NCBI GenBank assembly: GCA_023053575.1
Contig: JAKZAP010000004.1
Span: forward strand, 5,189,572-5,253,571
Reading direction: 5' to 3'
Source of the DNA: Branchinecta lynchi
Lineage: Eukaryota > Arthropoda > Branchiopoda > Anostraca > Branchinectidae
Length of the DNA stretch: 64,000 bases
The first letter of the stretch is position 1. The number at the start of each line of letters is the position of its first letter. Under the pieces are notes generated by a model. The model was not told the DNA's origin. It ran no database searches and worked only from the letters and a program-made list of their open reading frames with translations. Position numbers and translations under genes: made by a program. Shown here one piece after another: positions 1 to 10,535 of this stretch.

Positions 1-627
1 GTTTTGAATGATTTTTGTAGCTATGTTATTTTTTATATGCTTATTGTATATTCTGGTACATTTTATAAAGCAGGTGAGTCAAGCTTCACAACGCTATTCC
101 ACAAAAGAAAAACTTTTAATATGGAACTTCTGATTAAACACTAGAACAATCAGGTAAACTGCATTTGCGGCTTGACTTTCGTGACATCTCAAATATATCC
201 TTTTCTATCAAGCATTGCTGGGAGTTTTTGAATTACCTGCCAAGATATCCCAGCTCCTAAGATTTGGATCGCCGAAATGCCAGAGAGGTGAAGACAACGG
301 ATAACAAGAAAACGGCCGATTTTCGTAGCGCCTTCTAAAGGAAGTTGGAAATGTTTATTTGTAAAGCATTTAGTACCAAGTAAAGCATTAGAAGTGTCCA
401 TTGTGCTTTAACGATGCTAATGGTAACACAAGAAATGCACTCAAGCAGGAAGAGGAGATGATGAATTTGGATAAAAATAAGCAATCACTAATATTATTTT
501 AATAATTGTAGCTGCGGCAATATACAAACATTTTCTTTTCTAATTCTTCCTTTTATATATATTATATAGAAAAAATTATTGAAGAAAATCTTTCTAAAAA
601 ATATGAAGAATATTAACCAAATGATAA
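1..627. other. No supported gene; AT-rich flank
   Basis: I see no recognisable gene. A 70-codon frame on the minus strand (401 down to 189) is the only coding-like stretch. It contains a plausible splice donor (CAG|GTAATT) near 237-242, so it could be an exon, but the protein (including the segment QILGAGISWQ) is not one I recognise. Confidence 0.3.
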
Positions 628-780
628 GTTCGTGAAGAGTAGTGATGCATGTGGGAACCAGTGAAGAGTAGTGAAGCTTATGGAAAGCCCGCAAAGAGTT
701 GTAAGGGATGCGGAAAACCCGTGAAGAGTAGTAAGGGATGTGGAAACCCTTGAAGAGTAATAAAGGATAGAGAATACCCA
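628..780. repeat. Minisatellite, ~30-bp unit x5
   Basis: Five imperfect tandem copies of a 29-33 bp unit built on GTGAAGAGTAGTAAGGGATG followed by a GGAAACCC-like stretch. Copies differ by a few substitutions each. The 95-codon minus frame over it (repeated IPYYS/FHIPYYSSR-like peptides) is a translation of the repeat, not independent evidence of a gene. Confidence 0.75.
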
Positions 781-841
781 TGCTTTTGTTTACATCTAAG
801 TTTTCTCAATCGAGACCGATTCGTTTATAAAAATATTTCCC

Positions 842-1130
842 TATATTCAAACATTGTTTACAACGGATACGTCAGCTGCAATTTTTCGTCAGCGATATTT
901 TGACCCTTCTTGGCAAGGGTCCTCGTCAGGCTGCCAATCATCTGGGTCAGGATCGGGGAAAATTACAGATTTGTTTCCTTCCCTGTCGAAGACCCAGAAG
1001 ATTGACAGCCAGACGAGGACCCTTGCCAAGAAGGGCCGAAATATAGATGATGAAGAATCGTAGCTGACGTATCCGTTGAAAACATTGTTTGAATATATGT
1101 TTCAAAGTCAGCTTGGGCTCAAAGAATATT
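842..1130. repeat. Foldback element, copy 1 (AACGGATACGTCAG family)
   Basis: The two halves are inverted copies of each other. The left arm reads CAACGGATACGTCAGCT, then CCCTTCTTGGCAAGGGTCC. The right arm carries AGCTGACGTATCCGTTG and GGACCCTTGCCAAGAAGGG in mirror order. Arms are about 120 bp with a spacer of only about 30 bp. The outer right end continues into GTCAGCTTGGGCTCAAAG, which recurs next to other copies (10.38, 14.33, 22.75, 35.5 kb). The 69-codon plus frame across it is a by-product of the palindrome. Confidence 0.8.
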
Positions 1131-1245
1131 GAACATTTCCCTAATAAATGATGAACATTGCAGAGAAGATTCGGTGTTTTAAAGGGATGAAATCTAACAA
1201 CAAATCCAATATACAAATGTAACCGCAATACGCGTGTAAGGAATT

Positions 1246-1491
1246 GTGGACATATCCAAAAATAATAATATCAAAACGAATGGAATCAAGAAAAATGAAA
1301 TAAGAGATAGTGTTAAAAACCACCTTGAGAAGAATATTTTACTATCTGAAGATTTAATTAATATTCTACGTAGAGATGAAAGGATTCAAAATAAGAATAG
1401 ACCATCCGACTGTAAACCAGAATCGAAATTACGAACAATTCTGGAAGACGAAATGAAAGAAAATAATATCACCATTACAAAAATAAAATAA
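1246..1491 (+). CDS. Unrecognised 81-codon open frame in Polinton left part
   Basis: A lysine/asparagine-rich frame with the AT-rich composition of the surrounding Polinton, upstream of the polymerase remnant and just before the family 1 insertion. It could be the remains of a 5' Polinton gene or a chance frame in AT-rich DNA. I recognise no motif. The codon mix (many AAA, AAT, GAA) matches the neighbouring element rather than the rest of the window. Confidence 0.25.
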   Translation: MDISKNNNIKTNGIKKNEIRDSVKNHLEKNILLSEDLINILRRDERIQNKNRPSDCKPESKLRTILEDEMKENNITITKIK

Positions 1492-1539
1492 GAGAAAACA
1501 AAAAGAAAAAAAATACAAGTGAATGAAAAAGATTTCTAA

Positions 1540-3075
1540 AAAACAACAAGAGCGACGAGCTCATATAGTACCTTATATGAGTTGGTCGTACCTAAAAAGT
1601 AGGCGAGAAATCAAAATACCCGGCCATCTAAAAATGCGGTTTGGACCTATAAATACGATATCTAGTTTCACTCAAGTCTGAGCATTTCCGTCGCCTCGGA
1701 TCACCTAGGGCAAATGTCTTTTCTACCTTCCAAATTTCGACCCTAAAGATCCACTCGTTTGGATCTTTCACATGTCACACGGTTTGCAATACCCACCTCC
1801 AACGTCCCTTACCGAGTCCGAATCTGGTTCGGACTTCGGACTACTAAATGGATCATCTGAAGCATTTTCTCTTACCACCTATCAAGTTTCACTCAAATCT
1901 GAGCGTTTTTTGGGAACTTCCCTTAATTCTCCCTCTCTCCCCTCCCCCAGCGTGGTCGGATCCAATTCGGACCCTACAATATGTCATCTAGGGCATGTGA
2001 TCTTTCTACATTCCAAGTTTCACTAAAATCGCTCGAATTGTCATACCCCTATGCGAGCCAAAACATTTCCGAGAGTCCCCTTCCCACTCCCCCCACTGTG
2101 CCTGAATGCGAATCGGAAACATAAACGTCGCATCTCTGACATGTCCTAATCAGTTTAGACTGGAATCAGAGCATAGCCTATCCGCAAGTTTCCAGTTTCC
2201 ACTTCACCCCCCTCCCCTACCGTGACCACATCCGATCCAGACACCAAATTACAAATCAAGGCCGCATTAACTTAGAACTGTCCAACTTGCATCCTATTCT
2301 GTACCCCCCCGCCCCCGTCTAACTCTACTAAACGGGCCCGCATTTGGTTCGGATACATGTTTGCTTGTCTGGGTCATCAGTTTTTATCACCCATAAAGTT
2401 TCACTCGAATCGGACCACCCTTTCGCTACTTACGGAAGCCAGTGATTTCAGGATTCCCCTCCCCTCAACTCCCAAAAGATGGTCGGATCCAGGAACACGA
2501 CTTTAGGCATTATGTGGTGTCCTTAAGTCATTATTAAGCCTGCAAAGTTTCATCGTTCTTAGAATAGCTGGAACTATCCTAACTGGCGCGATCACCGGTA
2601 TTCCGAGAAACACCCTCCAACTGCCCCCACAGAGCCCTGATACGATCTGGTTCTGTCAATTACGTATCTAAGGCTTATGCTTGTTTTTCTCACCAAGTTC
2701 CATCCCAATCCCTAAACTCTTAAGTGTTTCACAAGATTTCCGGTCCCCCCTTCAACCCCCCCCCCACAAGTATCTGATTCGACCAGGACTTGACATGGAT
2801 CATCTGAGACGTAGCCACTCCCTTCACGGTGGTTGGATCCAGGAAACGACTATTGTCAAGTCAATCTGTTCGTGTGGCATGTCTTCCAAGTTCTATTGTC
2901 CTAGAACATCCGGAAGTACGGAAATACCAGGATCACCGAAATTCCGGCCCCCCCCTCGACCCCCCACAGTGCCCGAATCCGGTCCAGTTATGTCAACGAC
3001 GTGGCTAGGACTTGTGCTTGTGCAGAAATTGCGATCGGTATATGGAACTTGGCCGAAGGGCAAGTGCCATAAAAA
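1540..3075 (-). mobile_element. Family 1 modular repeat, copy 1 (inverted, inside Polinton)
   Basis: Reads on the minus strand. The closing hairpin (GAGCTCGTCGCTCTTGTT on that strand) is at the left edge near 1545-1568, and the GGCACTTGCCCTTCGGCC-type opening is at the right edge near 3045-3070. Between them are diverged modules recognised by CAAGTTTCACTCGAATC-like stretches (complement of the TGAAACTTG core) and C-tracts (complement of the G-tracts of other copies). It separates the first Polinton frame from the polymerase, so it inserted after the Polinton. Open frames inside it (for example 2681-3124 on plus) follow the repeat and are not genes. Confidence 0.72.
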
Positions 3076-3311
3076 CCTATCAATTACCGGAAACCGAGAT
3101 GAAGTACTGAAAAGGGTTAGATAATACTAAAAGAATAATATTAAAAAACATGAAGAATCTACAAAGAAAAATAGAAAACTGATAAGAAATCAAGTAGAAA
3201 GGATGATTAGAATAAAGCCACTCTCTTTATAAATAAGAAGTCAGTTCCTGATTATTTGTTTTGAAAGGAAGAAGAACAACAACCTACTATTTCTAGTGAA
3301 AATGAAAACAT

Positions 3312-4898
3312 GTGTACTGGAAACGTTTCAATCCAAGGTATGGAGTTGATGAACATACTCTTATTGATTTTACTTTCGCAAATTTACAACGAAGAATGAA
3401 TGAAAGTTATAAGTATAGAGTTCAGTTTGTAACTCGTGCTATTTTCTATCGTCAGGAAAATGATGAAGAAGTCGAAGTATTTGACAATAATACTTCTTAG
3501 ATTCTCAATAAAAATAGTGTACTTCTAAAAAATCATCTAGATGATAATTCAAGAGATTTAGTTCTTTGAGTAATACCCCTAGATCTGGACTACAATTCCA
3601 GAGATACGAATGAATTAATTATCGGATGATTCGAATAGAATGGTGGAATATTCAAAACAGTATAGGATATCGTAAAAATAAAAGAGCTTACCTTAATATT
3701 GAAAATAGCGATCAAAAATGCTTTCTTTGGTCAATTAGTAAATCTATATCCAGCTAAAACTCATGCGGAAAGAACTTCTAAATATAAACAATTTGAAAAC
3801 GAATTTGATTTCAAAGGGATTATCATCTTCCCAATGGATACAAAAGATATCCATAAATTTTAAAATAGATACAACATTAAGATTTGTTTATTTCAAATCC
3901 AAAAAAGAAATTATCAGAAGGCATACATTAAAACTACAATCAATGGGAAAACAGCAAAACGTATCATTCATTTATTATATTTCAATAATCATTATAAACT
4001 GGTAAAGGATGTGAGTAGATTAGTCAGTTCTCAAATCTCTACAAGACAAAAGAAAACATACATCTGCTCTTCTTGCGGCAGGCATTTTGCCAAATAAGAA
4101 AAATTTGAGAATTACGGAAGTAAAAATAATTGCGAAAAATCTGATATAATTATGCCTCCCTAAGGTTCCAGTATACAATATAAAAACATTGCAAAACAGA
4201 TGAAAGTTCCTTACTGCATAATAGCAGAGTAACATGAAAAATATAATGTACACGGAAACAAAACAAGAAACGTGGCTGAACAAATACCATTTGCATACGG
4301 ATTTTATGTATGCTATTCTTTTGATTCAAACCAGAAGAAATACTATGACTATTTAGGTGAAGATGCTGCAGAACATTTCGTTAAAACGATTACAGAAGAA
4401 TTCACATAGATCACAACACAACCCTTAGAACTAAAGGTACAACTGATTCTGAAAAGGATTTTTTTAAACTGATGAATAATGCTTGCTTTGGAAAAACTAT
4501 GGAAAACGTAAGGAAGCGAGTGGATATGGAAATAATAACTGAAGATCAAACAAGAGAAAAATAATAAAGAAACCCAACTTTAAACCTTAAATTATTTTCA
4601 GTGAAAACTGTTCAGTGGCAAGAATGTCGAAGGAAAAGATAAAACTAGACAAACCAATGTATATCGGTTTTGCTGTATTGGAACTATTATTGATGTATGA
4701 ATTCCATTATGATTATATGAAACCTAACTATCGAGATAAAATTGATTTTTGTGACACGGATACTGATGGCTTCATATATGATATTAGAACCGAAGATTTC
4801 TATCAAGATATTAGAGAAGATTTGAATGAGAGATTCGATACGTCTGTGTATGAAAAAGATAATCCATACGGATTTCCTAATGTAAATAAAAAAGTCAT
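3312..4898 (+). pseudogene. Polinton protein-primed DNA polymerase B remnant
   Basis: The polymerase would copy the transposon from a protein primer. The amino-terminal part survives at 3312-3500 (RAIFYRQENDEEVEVFD). The middle is traceable through several frames from about 3700 to 4380, including SSQISTRQKKTYICSSCGRH at about 4030-4080, then NIAKQMKVPYCIIA and FYVCYSFDSN. The best preserved part is 4615-4923, containing KLDKPMYIGFAVLEL, MYEFHYDYMKP and motif C as DTDTDG, where the usual family B form is YxDTDS. A stretch between the Cys-rich region and the palm seems deleted, and many stops interrupt the frame. The 3' end is cut by a TTAA MITE, so the last residues of the 4615-4923 frame are MITE-derived. 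Confidence 0.88.
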
Positions 4899-5239
4899 AC
4901 ATCGTCGACTCCAGACTGCATAATGACATCTGAAGATAGCCCTCTCTTCCGTGCTACCCCGAATAGGTTTTTTTTTGTGGAAGGACCCAGTCTACACCGA
5001 ACGTGGCCAGCAGTCCACGCCAATTGTCTGCCGCCCTAGTTACTAAACATCTCAAACATAGAGGTGCGTCCATATAGAGGTACAACTGTTACGGAACAGA
5101 AATTACGTCAGTTAAATTCAGTTATCGCGGATAACGAAGCAACAAATTAACGCGTTTTGTCGGTTCTTCTAGCATAATTAAGTAAAATATGATGGGTAAC
5201 CCGACTTTCGTCTCTTCGACCTATTCTGTTAACCTTTAA
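4898..5239 (-). repeat. TTAA MITE family, copy E (truncated, inverted)
   Basis: On the minus strand it starts TTAAAGGTTAAC at 5239 and matches the 50379-51071 copy along most of its length, including AACTGACGTAATTTCTGTTC, TACGGACG-like and CCTATTCGGGGTAGCACGGA stretches. Relative to that copy it lacks an internal segment and the far end, stopping at about 4898 in the polymerase gene. No second TTAA is seen at the truncated side. Confidence 0.75.
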
Positions 5240-5577
5240 AGGATTATCAAAATCAATCAAAAGATAGCAAAAAAGAACGGAATACGAATAGAGTTAAAGA
5301 TAAAATTACAATTCAAAACTAAAAGAATTTACGATTTGAAAACATTTAAAACCTCTCCGTAACCCCATATAATTTACGACATTACCTTTAGGTTATAAAC
5401 ATTAAATAATTAGGTTAAAAATGTAAGTAAGCTATGTACTTGGTAATAGGTAAGTTTATAGATAAAATGTAAGTATGTAAGTATGTACTTGGTAATTGGT
5501 AAGTATATAGTTAAAAATTTAAGTATGTAGTTGGTAAATATTTTAAGACTCTTATAACACTAATTTTTGCTTAATAA
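5240..5577. other. AT-rich spacer with short tandem repeat
   Basis: Between the MITE and the ATPase start I see no gene. From about 5410 to 5540 a unit containing GTAAGTATGTACTTGGTAAT recurs about three times at roughly 50-60 bp spacing. It may be non-coding Polinton sequence. Confidence 0.5.
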
Positions 5578-6235
5578 ATGAGTGAAAAGGCTCCGTTCAA
5601 AGTGTATGGTTTTAGTGAAAAAACTATTATCAGAACAAACACAAACTTTCACCTCTATGGTCACTTAGATTCTTAATTTATGGAAGTTTCGGAACAGGAA
5701 AAACCAATGTACTCTTGAATTAATATATGAATATATTTGTTTCAGCCGAATATACTTATATGCAAAAGATCTTGAGGAAGATGAATATAAAGACCTTATA
5801 GACAATTTAAACATTTTGGAATAACATTGAAAGCGGATATTTGTTCAGTAAATAATGACATTAATGCTATTATTGATGTTGACGATCTAGACCCTAAATA
5901 CCAAACTTGATTATCTTTCATGATTTTCTTACTAAAAAGGACCAGAAGATATAGAAGATTTATTCATACGAGGAAGAAAGAAAAATGCCTTAATTGTTTA
6001 TTTGTCACAGAGCTATCATACAAAACCAAAAGCGGTAAGAATTCAATGTAACTATTTCGCATTCTTGCATTGCTCTAATCCAAAAGAAATAAAATGAATC
6101 AGACCAAATCTCGCATCTAATAAAGACAACGTGAACTTTCTCAAACAATTCAAGGTTGCAACCAGGTTAAGGATTTTTTTTTATTGATTTAAAAACAAAA
6201 GATAAAGCTCTGATTAATAGGACTTAATAGGAAAA
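5578..6235 (+). pseudogene. Polinton packaging ATPase (FtsK/HerA, A32-like) remnant
   Basis: This ATPase family pumps genomes into capsids. The frame opens with an ATG at 5578 (MSEKAPFKVYGFSEKT). After a frameshift the Walker A motif is clear as YGSFGTGKTN at 5679-5708. Further blocks in shifting frames are IYLYAKDL-like (about 5745), ADICSVNNDI (about 5835), DVDDLDPKYQ (about 5880), IEDLFIRGRKKNALIVYLSQ (about 5950) and CNYFAFLHCSNPKEI (about 6050). The Walker B region reads SFHDF where an acidic pair is expected. At least four frameshifts or stops make it non-functional. It is preceded by the polymerase and followed by small structural-type frames, the usual Polinton order. Confidence 0.85.
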
Positions 6236-6265
6236 AGTTTACTAGATAATTTGTTTCTGTTATAA

Positions 6266-6747
6266 ATGAATAAATTCGGTAGTTTCATAAAAAGGTTAGT
6301 AACGAAAGGAATAGATAGTTACTCATGATAACGGTAATATTGACAGAGAAGATAATATAATTACTAATTTAGGTGATGCGAAAGCAGACCAGGACGCTCT
6401 TCTTTCAGATCTATGACTATTATTTTGAATCATTTTACAGAACAAATTACCGCAGAACAAGTGGGGGCAAATCATCATTTTAGCGAAGATATCACTAGAG
6501 TCACTGCTGTAATGGTTCTCCTTATAATTCCTTGGTAAGGATCAAAGACCAATGGTTATTTGTAAACGAAATAATTCGAATTTATAATGTTAATTTAGCA
6601 ACGTTAACGATGAATCTTGAAGATTATGAGAAAAAGCGTCTTGACCAACAAACCCATAACAATATTGTTGAAACAAAGATTGCTGACCAACAAATCTATA
6701 TCAGTAATACTGAAAGAGTAGTAGTTAATATTTTAAAAGGCTTCTAG
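6266..6747 (+). pseudogene. Unassigned Polinton frame (broken)
   Basis: Starts with ATG at 6266 (MNKFGSFIKRLVTKGIDSYS) and continues after a frameshift through ITNLGDAKADQDAL (about 6360) to an open stretch at 6532-6747 with NLEDYEKKRLDQQTHN and a likely coiled coil (heptad-like E/K/Q/L pattern). It lies between the ATPase and protease, where Polintons carry poorly characterised virion-type genes. I cannot assign a function. Confidence 0.5.
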
Positions 6748-6844
6748 AGCAAAAACCTGTTGACAAACTATTCGTTTCCAGAATATAAGAAATGATGGCT
6801 GGTAAATAAACAAAAATAATTTTATAAGATAAATTCTAAAATAA

Positions 6845-7306
6845 ATGAATGGAACATTCGAATATATAGCTTATATATCAAGTCTACAAAAAGGGACGCT
6901 GAAGGAATGTCTTGATGCAAAACAAAAATGTCAGATACAAGTTAATTAGAATAAACAGAATGAACGAGACCAGCAAAACTACTTTTGTGTCAACGACAGA
7001 TTGATAAAATTTTAAAATTTAAAAGTAATAAAGAATGTTGTTATATTGATGTATCGTACAAGCAAATGAAGGAAGCGACTCAAACAGTTGGATTACTTCC
7101 ATTTTTAATACAACTAGCATTACAGCGCAGTTGCTGCTTTAGGTACATTCGCTGGTAAGAAAATAGTGAGTAAAATAACCAACACTGGTGGAGCGCTAAA
7201 ACTTCCTGGAACACAGAGAGGTGTGGGTAATGGTGTACTTGGTAGACCTAAGAAGGAAACCCATTCAAAAAACGGGGGAATTCAAAAAGAAGCAAAAGTT
7301 AAATAG
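6845..7306 (+). pseudogene. Unassigned Polinton frame, hydrophobic/Gly-rich
   Basis: Begins with ATG at 6845 (MNGTFEYIAYISSLQKGTLK). After breaks it shows CCYIDVSYKQMKEATQTVG at about 7033, a hydrophobic patch (LLPFLIQLAL), then AGKKIVSKI, a Gly-rich segment (GTQRGVGNGVLGR) and a Lys-rich end at 7306. Small basic, Gly-rich proteins with a hydrophobic helix occur near the protease in Polintons and may be virion core or membrane-active proteins, but this is only suggested by position. Confidence 0.45.
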
Positions 7307-7720
7307 GACCTATAACTAATTTTGATATTATTGATCAACTAGGAAATCTACCGCATTTTAGAGGTGTTTTCTCTATAGATACGCTACCCAAACAGATAAA
7401 TAGTACAGAATAAGGTGTAATTAATTATGATAAACGTGGTTATAGATCTTGCCAAGAAGGGCTGAAATATAGCTCGTATAAAATGTAGCTGACTTATCCG
7501 TTCTACATCGTCAAATATGATAAACGTGGAATGCCTGGAGCTCACTGGGTTGTTTATAGCAGTCTATCCGATAGTCTCTATGTGGAATCCACCAGGAAAA
7601 GAAATAATTAAATATCTGAAAGCTTCAAAGAAAAAAATAGCAAATGAAAGTCTTGCAATTCAAACTGTGAATTTCTTTGTATTTCTACATTAAACCCAGA
7701 ATAACCTCTCTTGTTTAAAT
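7307..7720 (+). pseudogene. Polinton adenain-like cysteine protease remnant
   Basis: Maturation protease of the adenovirus-type fold that cleaves capsid precursors in related elements. Visible blocks: ITNFDIIDQLGNLPHFRGVF (from about 7312), DTLPKQINSTE, then after an insertion PGAHWVVY, whose His (7543-7545) is the expected catalytic one, then PPGKEIIKYL, and SNCEFLC with the likely nucleophile Cys at 7666-7668. In the family this last motif is usually N-C-G; here Gly is replaced by Glu. Internal stops, a frameshift and a 76-bp foreign insertion at 7440-7515 inactivate it. Confidence 0.8.
7426..7529 (+). repeat. 76-bp foldback fragment with 14-bp target duplication
   Basis: TATGATAAACGTGG occurs at 7426-7439 and again at 7516-7529, bracketing 7440-7515, which matches the foldback family (CTTGCCAAGAAGGGC, AATATAGCTC, GTAGCTGACTTATCCGTT). 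The protease frame resumes after the second copy, so this is a real insertion with target site duplication rather than an ancestral part of the gene. Confidence 0.85.
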
Positions 7721-7764
7721 ATGGTAAAAAATAAATTTCATTTGTGAAAATTGTTTTCTAATAA

Positions 7765-7920
7765 ATGGAGATTTATGGTTTAAGTAGAAAGAGAGCTGAG
7801 ACTAAATCAAACTTTAAGACAGTATCGAAGAATAATATGCCTATGCAGATAGGTAATTGTGTTATTTGTGGATCAATGAAGAGTCAATTCTTAAGAAAAG
7901 CTCAACGCAGAAAAAAATAA
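7765..7920 (+). CDS. Small Polinton frame with Cys pair
   Basis: An uninterrupted 51-codon frame from ATG to TAA. It has MEIYGLSRKRAE at the start and CVICGSMK near residue 34, a possible half zinc-binding knuckle. It lies between protease and integrase, a spot where short basic frames are found in Polintons. It may be intact by chance because it is short. Function unknown. Confidence 0.5.
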   Translation: MEIYGLSRKRAETKSNFKTVSKNNMPMQIGNCVICGSMKSQFLRKAQRRKK

Positions 7921-8676
7921 ATTAAAAACGTATTATTCTAATTATTCAGGTGCTGGTGATATTTACAGAAATAAAAGAAAATGAAGTGAACGTTTCTAAA
8001 GATACAATATTTTTTTTTTGCAAAATGAGAATGTATATACTTTACATAAGCCATCGTATCAAAATTTTGAAAGGAGGCGAGTCGTTTTTCACTTTGCTGA
8101 TGAAAAATGGCAAGCTTATCATGTTGATATGCAGAAATTTTAAAAAGAAAACAGATAAAACAGATTAAATTTTAACTATTATTGGTTGCTTTAGTAATTT
8201 GCATGGTGTTCCCCTTTGAAAGATAAAGCTGGTGATGAAATAATAAAAGTATTGAGTAATATTTTGAAAGAACGTATTCTGAAAAAGCTACAAACTGAAA
8301 GGTCAAGAATTTATAATGAGAAATGTTCAGACTTTCGTCAAAAATAATAACATTCAGTGCCTTACATCTGAAAGTGAATTGAAAGCACAAATCGTTGAAC
8401 GATTCAACAGAACGCTGAAAGCAAAAATATGGAAATATTTTAATCACAATGTTGGTTTCTCCACGTTTATGACAAGATGATTGCAAAGTCACAGGAAATT
8501 ACGAAGTAGGAGATTTAGTTAGACTTAAAAAAGGATAAAGTACTTTTGATAAACCTAACTACACGAATGAAGTCTTCCAGATAGCAACCGTTGAGCCTAC
8601 AAACCCTATAACTTATGAAATATCTGACAAAAAATTCGAGGGAGACTATATGAAAAAGAACTTTCAAAAATTATAA
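7921..8676 (+). pseudogene. Polinton retroviral-type (DDE) integrase remnant
   Basis: The integrase would join element ends to host DNA. Traceable blocks: LHKPSYQNFERRRVV (from about 8042), WQAYHVDMQKF, a core with LKDKAGDEIIKVLSNIL, then LTSESELKAQIVERFNRTLK (from about 8360) with the conserved final Glu, and a C-terminal NYEVGDLVRLKKG and ITYEISDKKFEG ending at 8676. The first catalytic Asp region reads WQAYHVD (expected WQADxVD-like) and the second T-D-x-G block reads TERSR, so both Asp positions look lost. Several stops also break the frame. Confidence 0.86.
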
Positions 8677-8701
8677 TTAAATAAAAATTAGTGGTATATA
8701 A

Positions 8702-9314
8702 ATGATTAAAGAAACACGAGTGATGCGTTATCGGATATAGTTAAGAACAGAGAAATTCAAAGAAAAAACGTTCAACAATATGAGAAGGGGGAACTTGTTA
8801 CGGAAATTGTTTCAGAACTTAATGCTCTAGTTTTTATAGCACAAAAAGAAAATATTTACATCAATAAATTACAGGAAGATGATAATAATTCAAGAATACC
8901 GTTTCGGAGATGAGGTGAAACATTTAATACAGCTTTACAGATTCCTGATACAGAAGAAGCGAATCAAGCACCAAATTCTGCTTTAGAGCCCAGTCCAGAA
9001 CAATTCAAATTTGACGTAGTTTTAAACTTGAATATCGATGTAGACTTGTTAAATCAAATTAATTTAAAACATAAAGAAGACTGGAATGGCTTTGATAATT
9101 ATTTTAAAATGCCTTATTTTAGCATCGTAAGGAAACAGACGAGGCTCTGGATCATTTAACAACTATAAGTCAAAGTTATGGTGGAAAAAAATGGAAAGGT
9201 TATTCTAGCTATGATAAAAGAACGGAATTTATAAAAGAATACAAGGAGAGGTTAAACGCCGTTCAATCTCATATGCCATCAGTCAAAGTCGAACAACAAG
9301 GAACTGGAATATAA
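8702..9314 (+). pseudogene. Unassigned Polinton frame
   Basis: ATG at 8702, one early frameshift, then a long readable stretch (IVKNREIQRKNVQQYEKGEL, NALVFIAQKENIYI), a stop near 8910, a second stretch (TALQIPDTEEANQAP, FDVVLNLNIDVDLL, DWNGFDNYF) and a third (GGKKWKGYSSYDKRTEFIKE) ending at TAA 9312-9314. The protein would be acidic, about 200 residues, without a motif I recognise. It sits between integrase and minor capsid in the Polinton order. Confidence 0.55.
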
Positions 9315-9449
9315 ATGAATCAGGATTAAATGAATAAAAAATTATACACTTTGATAGGTAGTAGAGTAAATGGAAATACATCTTATCTGCAAAATAAAAT
9401 TTATACAAAGAAACAGTATAATTTATGATATAAAAAATAAAAATTATAA

Positions 9450-10161
9450 ATGGTGCTGTTAACCATTGAAGGTAATGAAAGTGTCATTGATACAACATTT
9501 CGGTAACTAATCGAATTGGATCGTAATTGCGACTAAGAAAAAGCTATGAATCAATGCACTTTCTGGTATGCGTGGCATAATATAAGTCACAAATTTAAAA
9601 AAAATACATTTCAGTATAAGAAATTTGAAGAGGGGGAATGCATTAATGTTACAATTCCTAATGGGATGTATAATGAGTGATTGTTTAAATTGCTTTGTCT
9701 GTCAGTATTTTGATACTCCAAAAGATAAATGTCCTGTTGTAATTTCATCAAACGGGGCATCTATGAGATTTGTAATCTTATTACAAGAAAAATACCTGTT
9801 TAGATTTAATAGTGACTTGTGTCAGAGTTTACGATTTGAGAAGGAAATTGAGATTTCTAGAAAAATCAATGAAGGTACAAAATCTTCCGCACATTACAAG
9901 AAGATTTGATAAAATTCAAATTCGTCCTCTCTTGTAAACAGTTCTATAGTAAACAAAAGTAAATCAGACGTAATTTGGATATTTGTTCCGAATAAAGAAT
10001 CGGGTTGTCTAATTGTTGAAAACCCAAGACAATTAATTTACCTTCCTATCAATATTACCATTATTTACTCCTTGAGAATGATAATAACTGATCAATTAGG
10101 AAGACTGATCGATATGAATGGAGATAACGACGGATGCGCATTGCATTTAAGAAAAGCTTAA
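9450..10161 (+). pseudogene. Polinton minor capsid (penton-like) remnant
   Basis: Starts MVLLTIEGNESVIDTTF at 9450, followed by broken middle blocks (FQYKKFEEGECINVTIPNGM near 9612) and a well preserved end: SDVIWIFVPNKESG (from about 9967), NPRQLIYLPINITIIYSLRM and DQLGRLIDMNGDN, stop at 10159-10161. These match the conserved C-terminal half of the single-jelly-roll vertex protein of Polintons as I know the family. Two or more frameshifts. A 94-codon frame at 9625-9909 is a mix of correct and shifted frame. Confidence 0.78.
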
Positions 10162-10375
10162 AGAATTATTGAAAAAATTTATTTGCTTATAAATGTTTAT
10201 TAATAATAAAAAATCACTTTATAAAAAGCAGTACGGTTGGTACTATTTTCAAAAACATTGGTAATTCTAAGTAAACCGAAAATTTGAGTAAATAGAGAAA
10301 TAGAATAGGGGAAAGATTGATTTGATTGATGTAAACAAGTAAGAATTAGTTGATGTAATTCAGAACAAAAATAAA
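10162..10375. other. AT-rich spacer before capsid gene
   Basis: Between the two capsid remnants. I see no gene or repeat I can name. Confidence 0.4.
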
Positions 10376-10535
10376 TATTCTTTGAGCCCAAGCTGACTTT
10401 GAAACATTTATTCAAACAATGTTTGCAACGGATACGTCAGCTATGATTTTTCATCAGCGATATTTCGGCCCTTCTTGGCAAGGGTCCTCGTCAGGCTGTC
10501 AATCTTCTGGTTCAACTTCGGGGAAGGAAACAAAC
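10376..10535. repeat. Foldback family, single arm, in Polinton
   Basis: Contains AATATTCTTTGAGCCCAAGC, then CAACGGATACGTCAGCTATG, GATATTTCGGCCCTTCTTGG and AAGGGTCCTCGTCAGGCTGT. This is one arm of the foldback family, in the order seen from the outside of a full copy. The second arm is missing. The major capsid reading resumes right after it. Confidence 0.8.

Noticed and set aside
1..430. Host exon on minus at 401-189
   Set aside because: A donor-like site exists but there is no clear acceptor and no recognisable protein; kept only as a note.
2681..3124. 147-codon Pro-rich plus frame as a gene
   Set aside because: Falls inside an inverted family 1 copy; the proline runs come from C-tracts.
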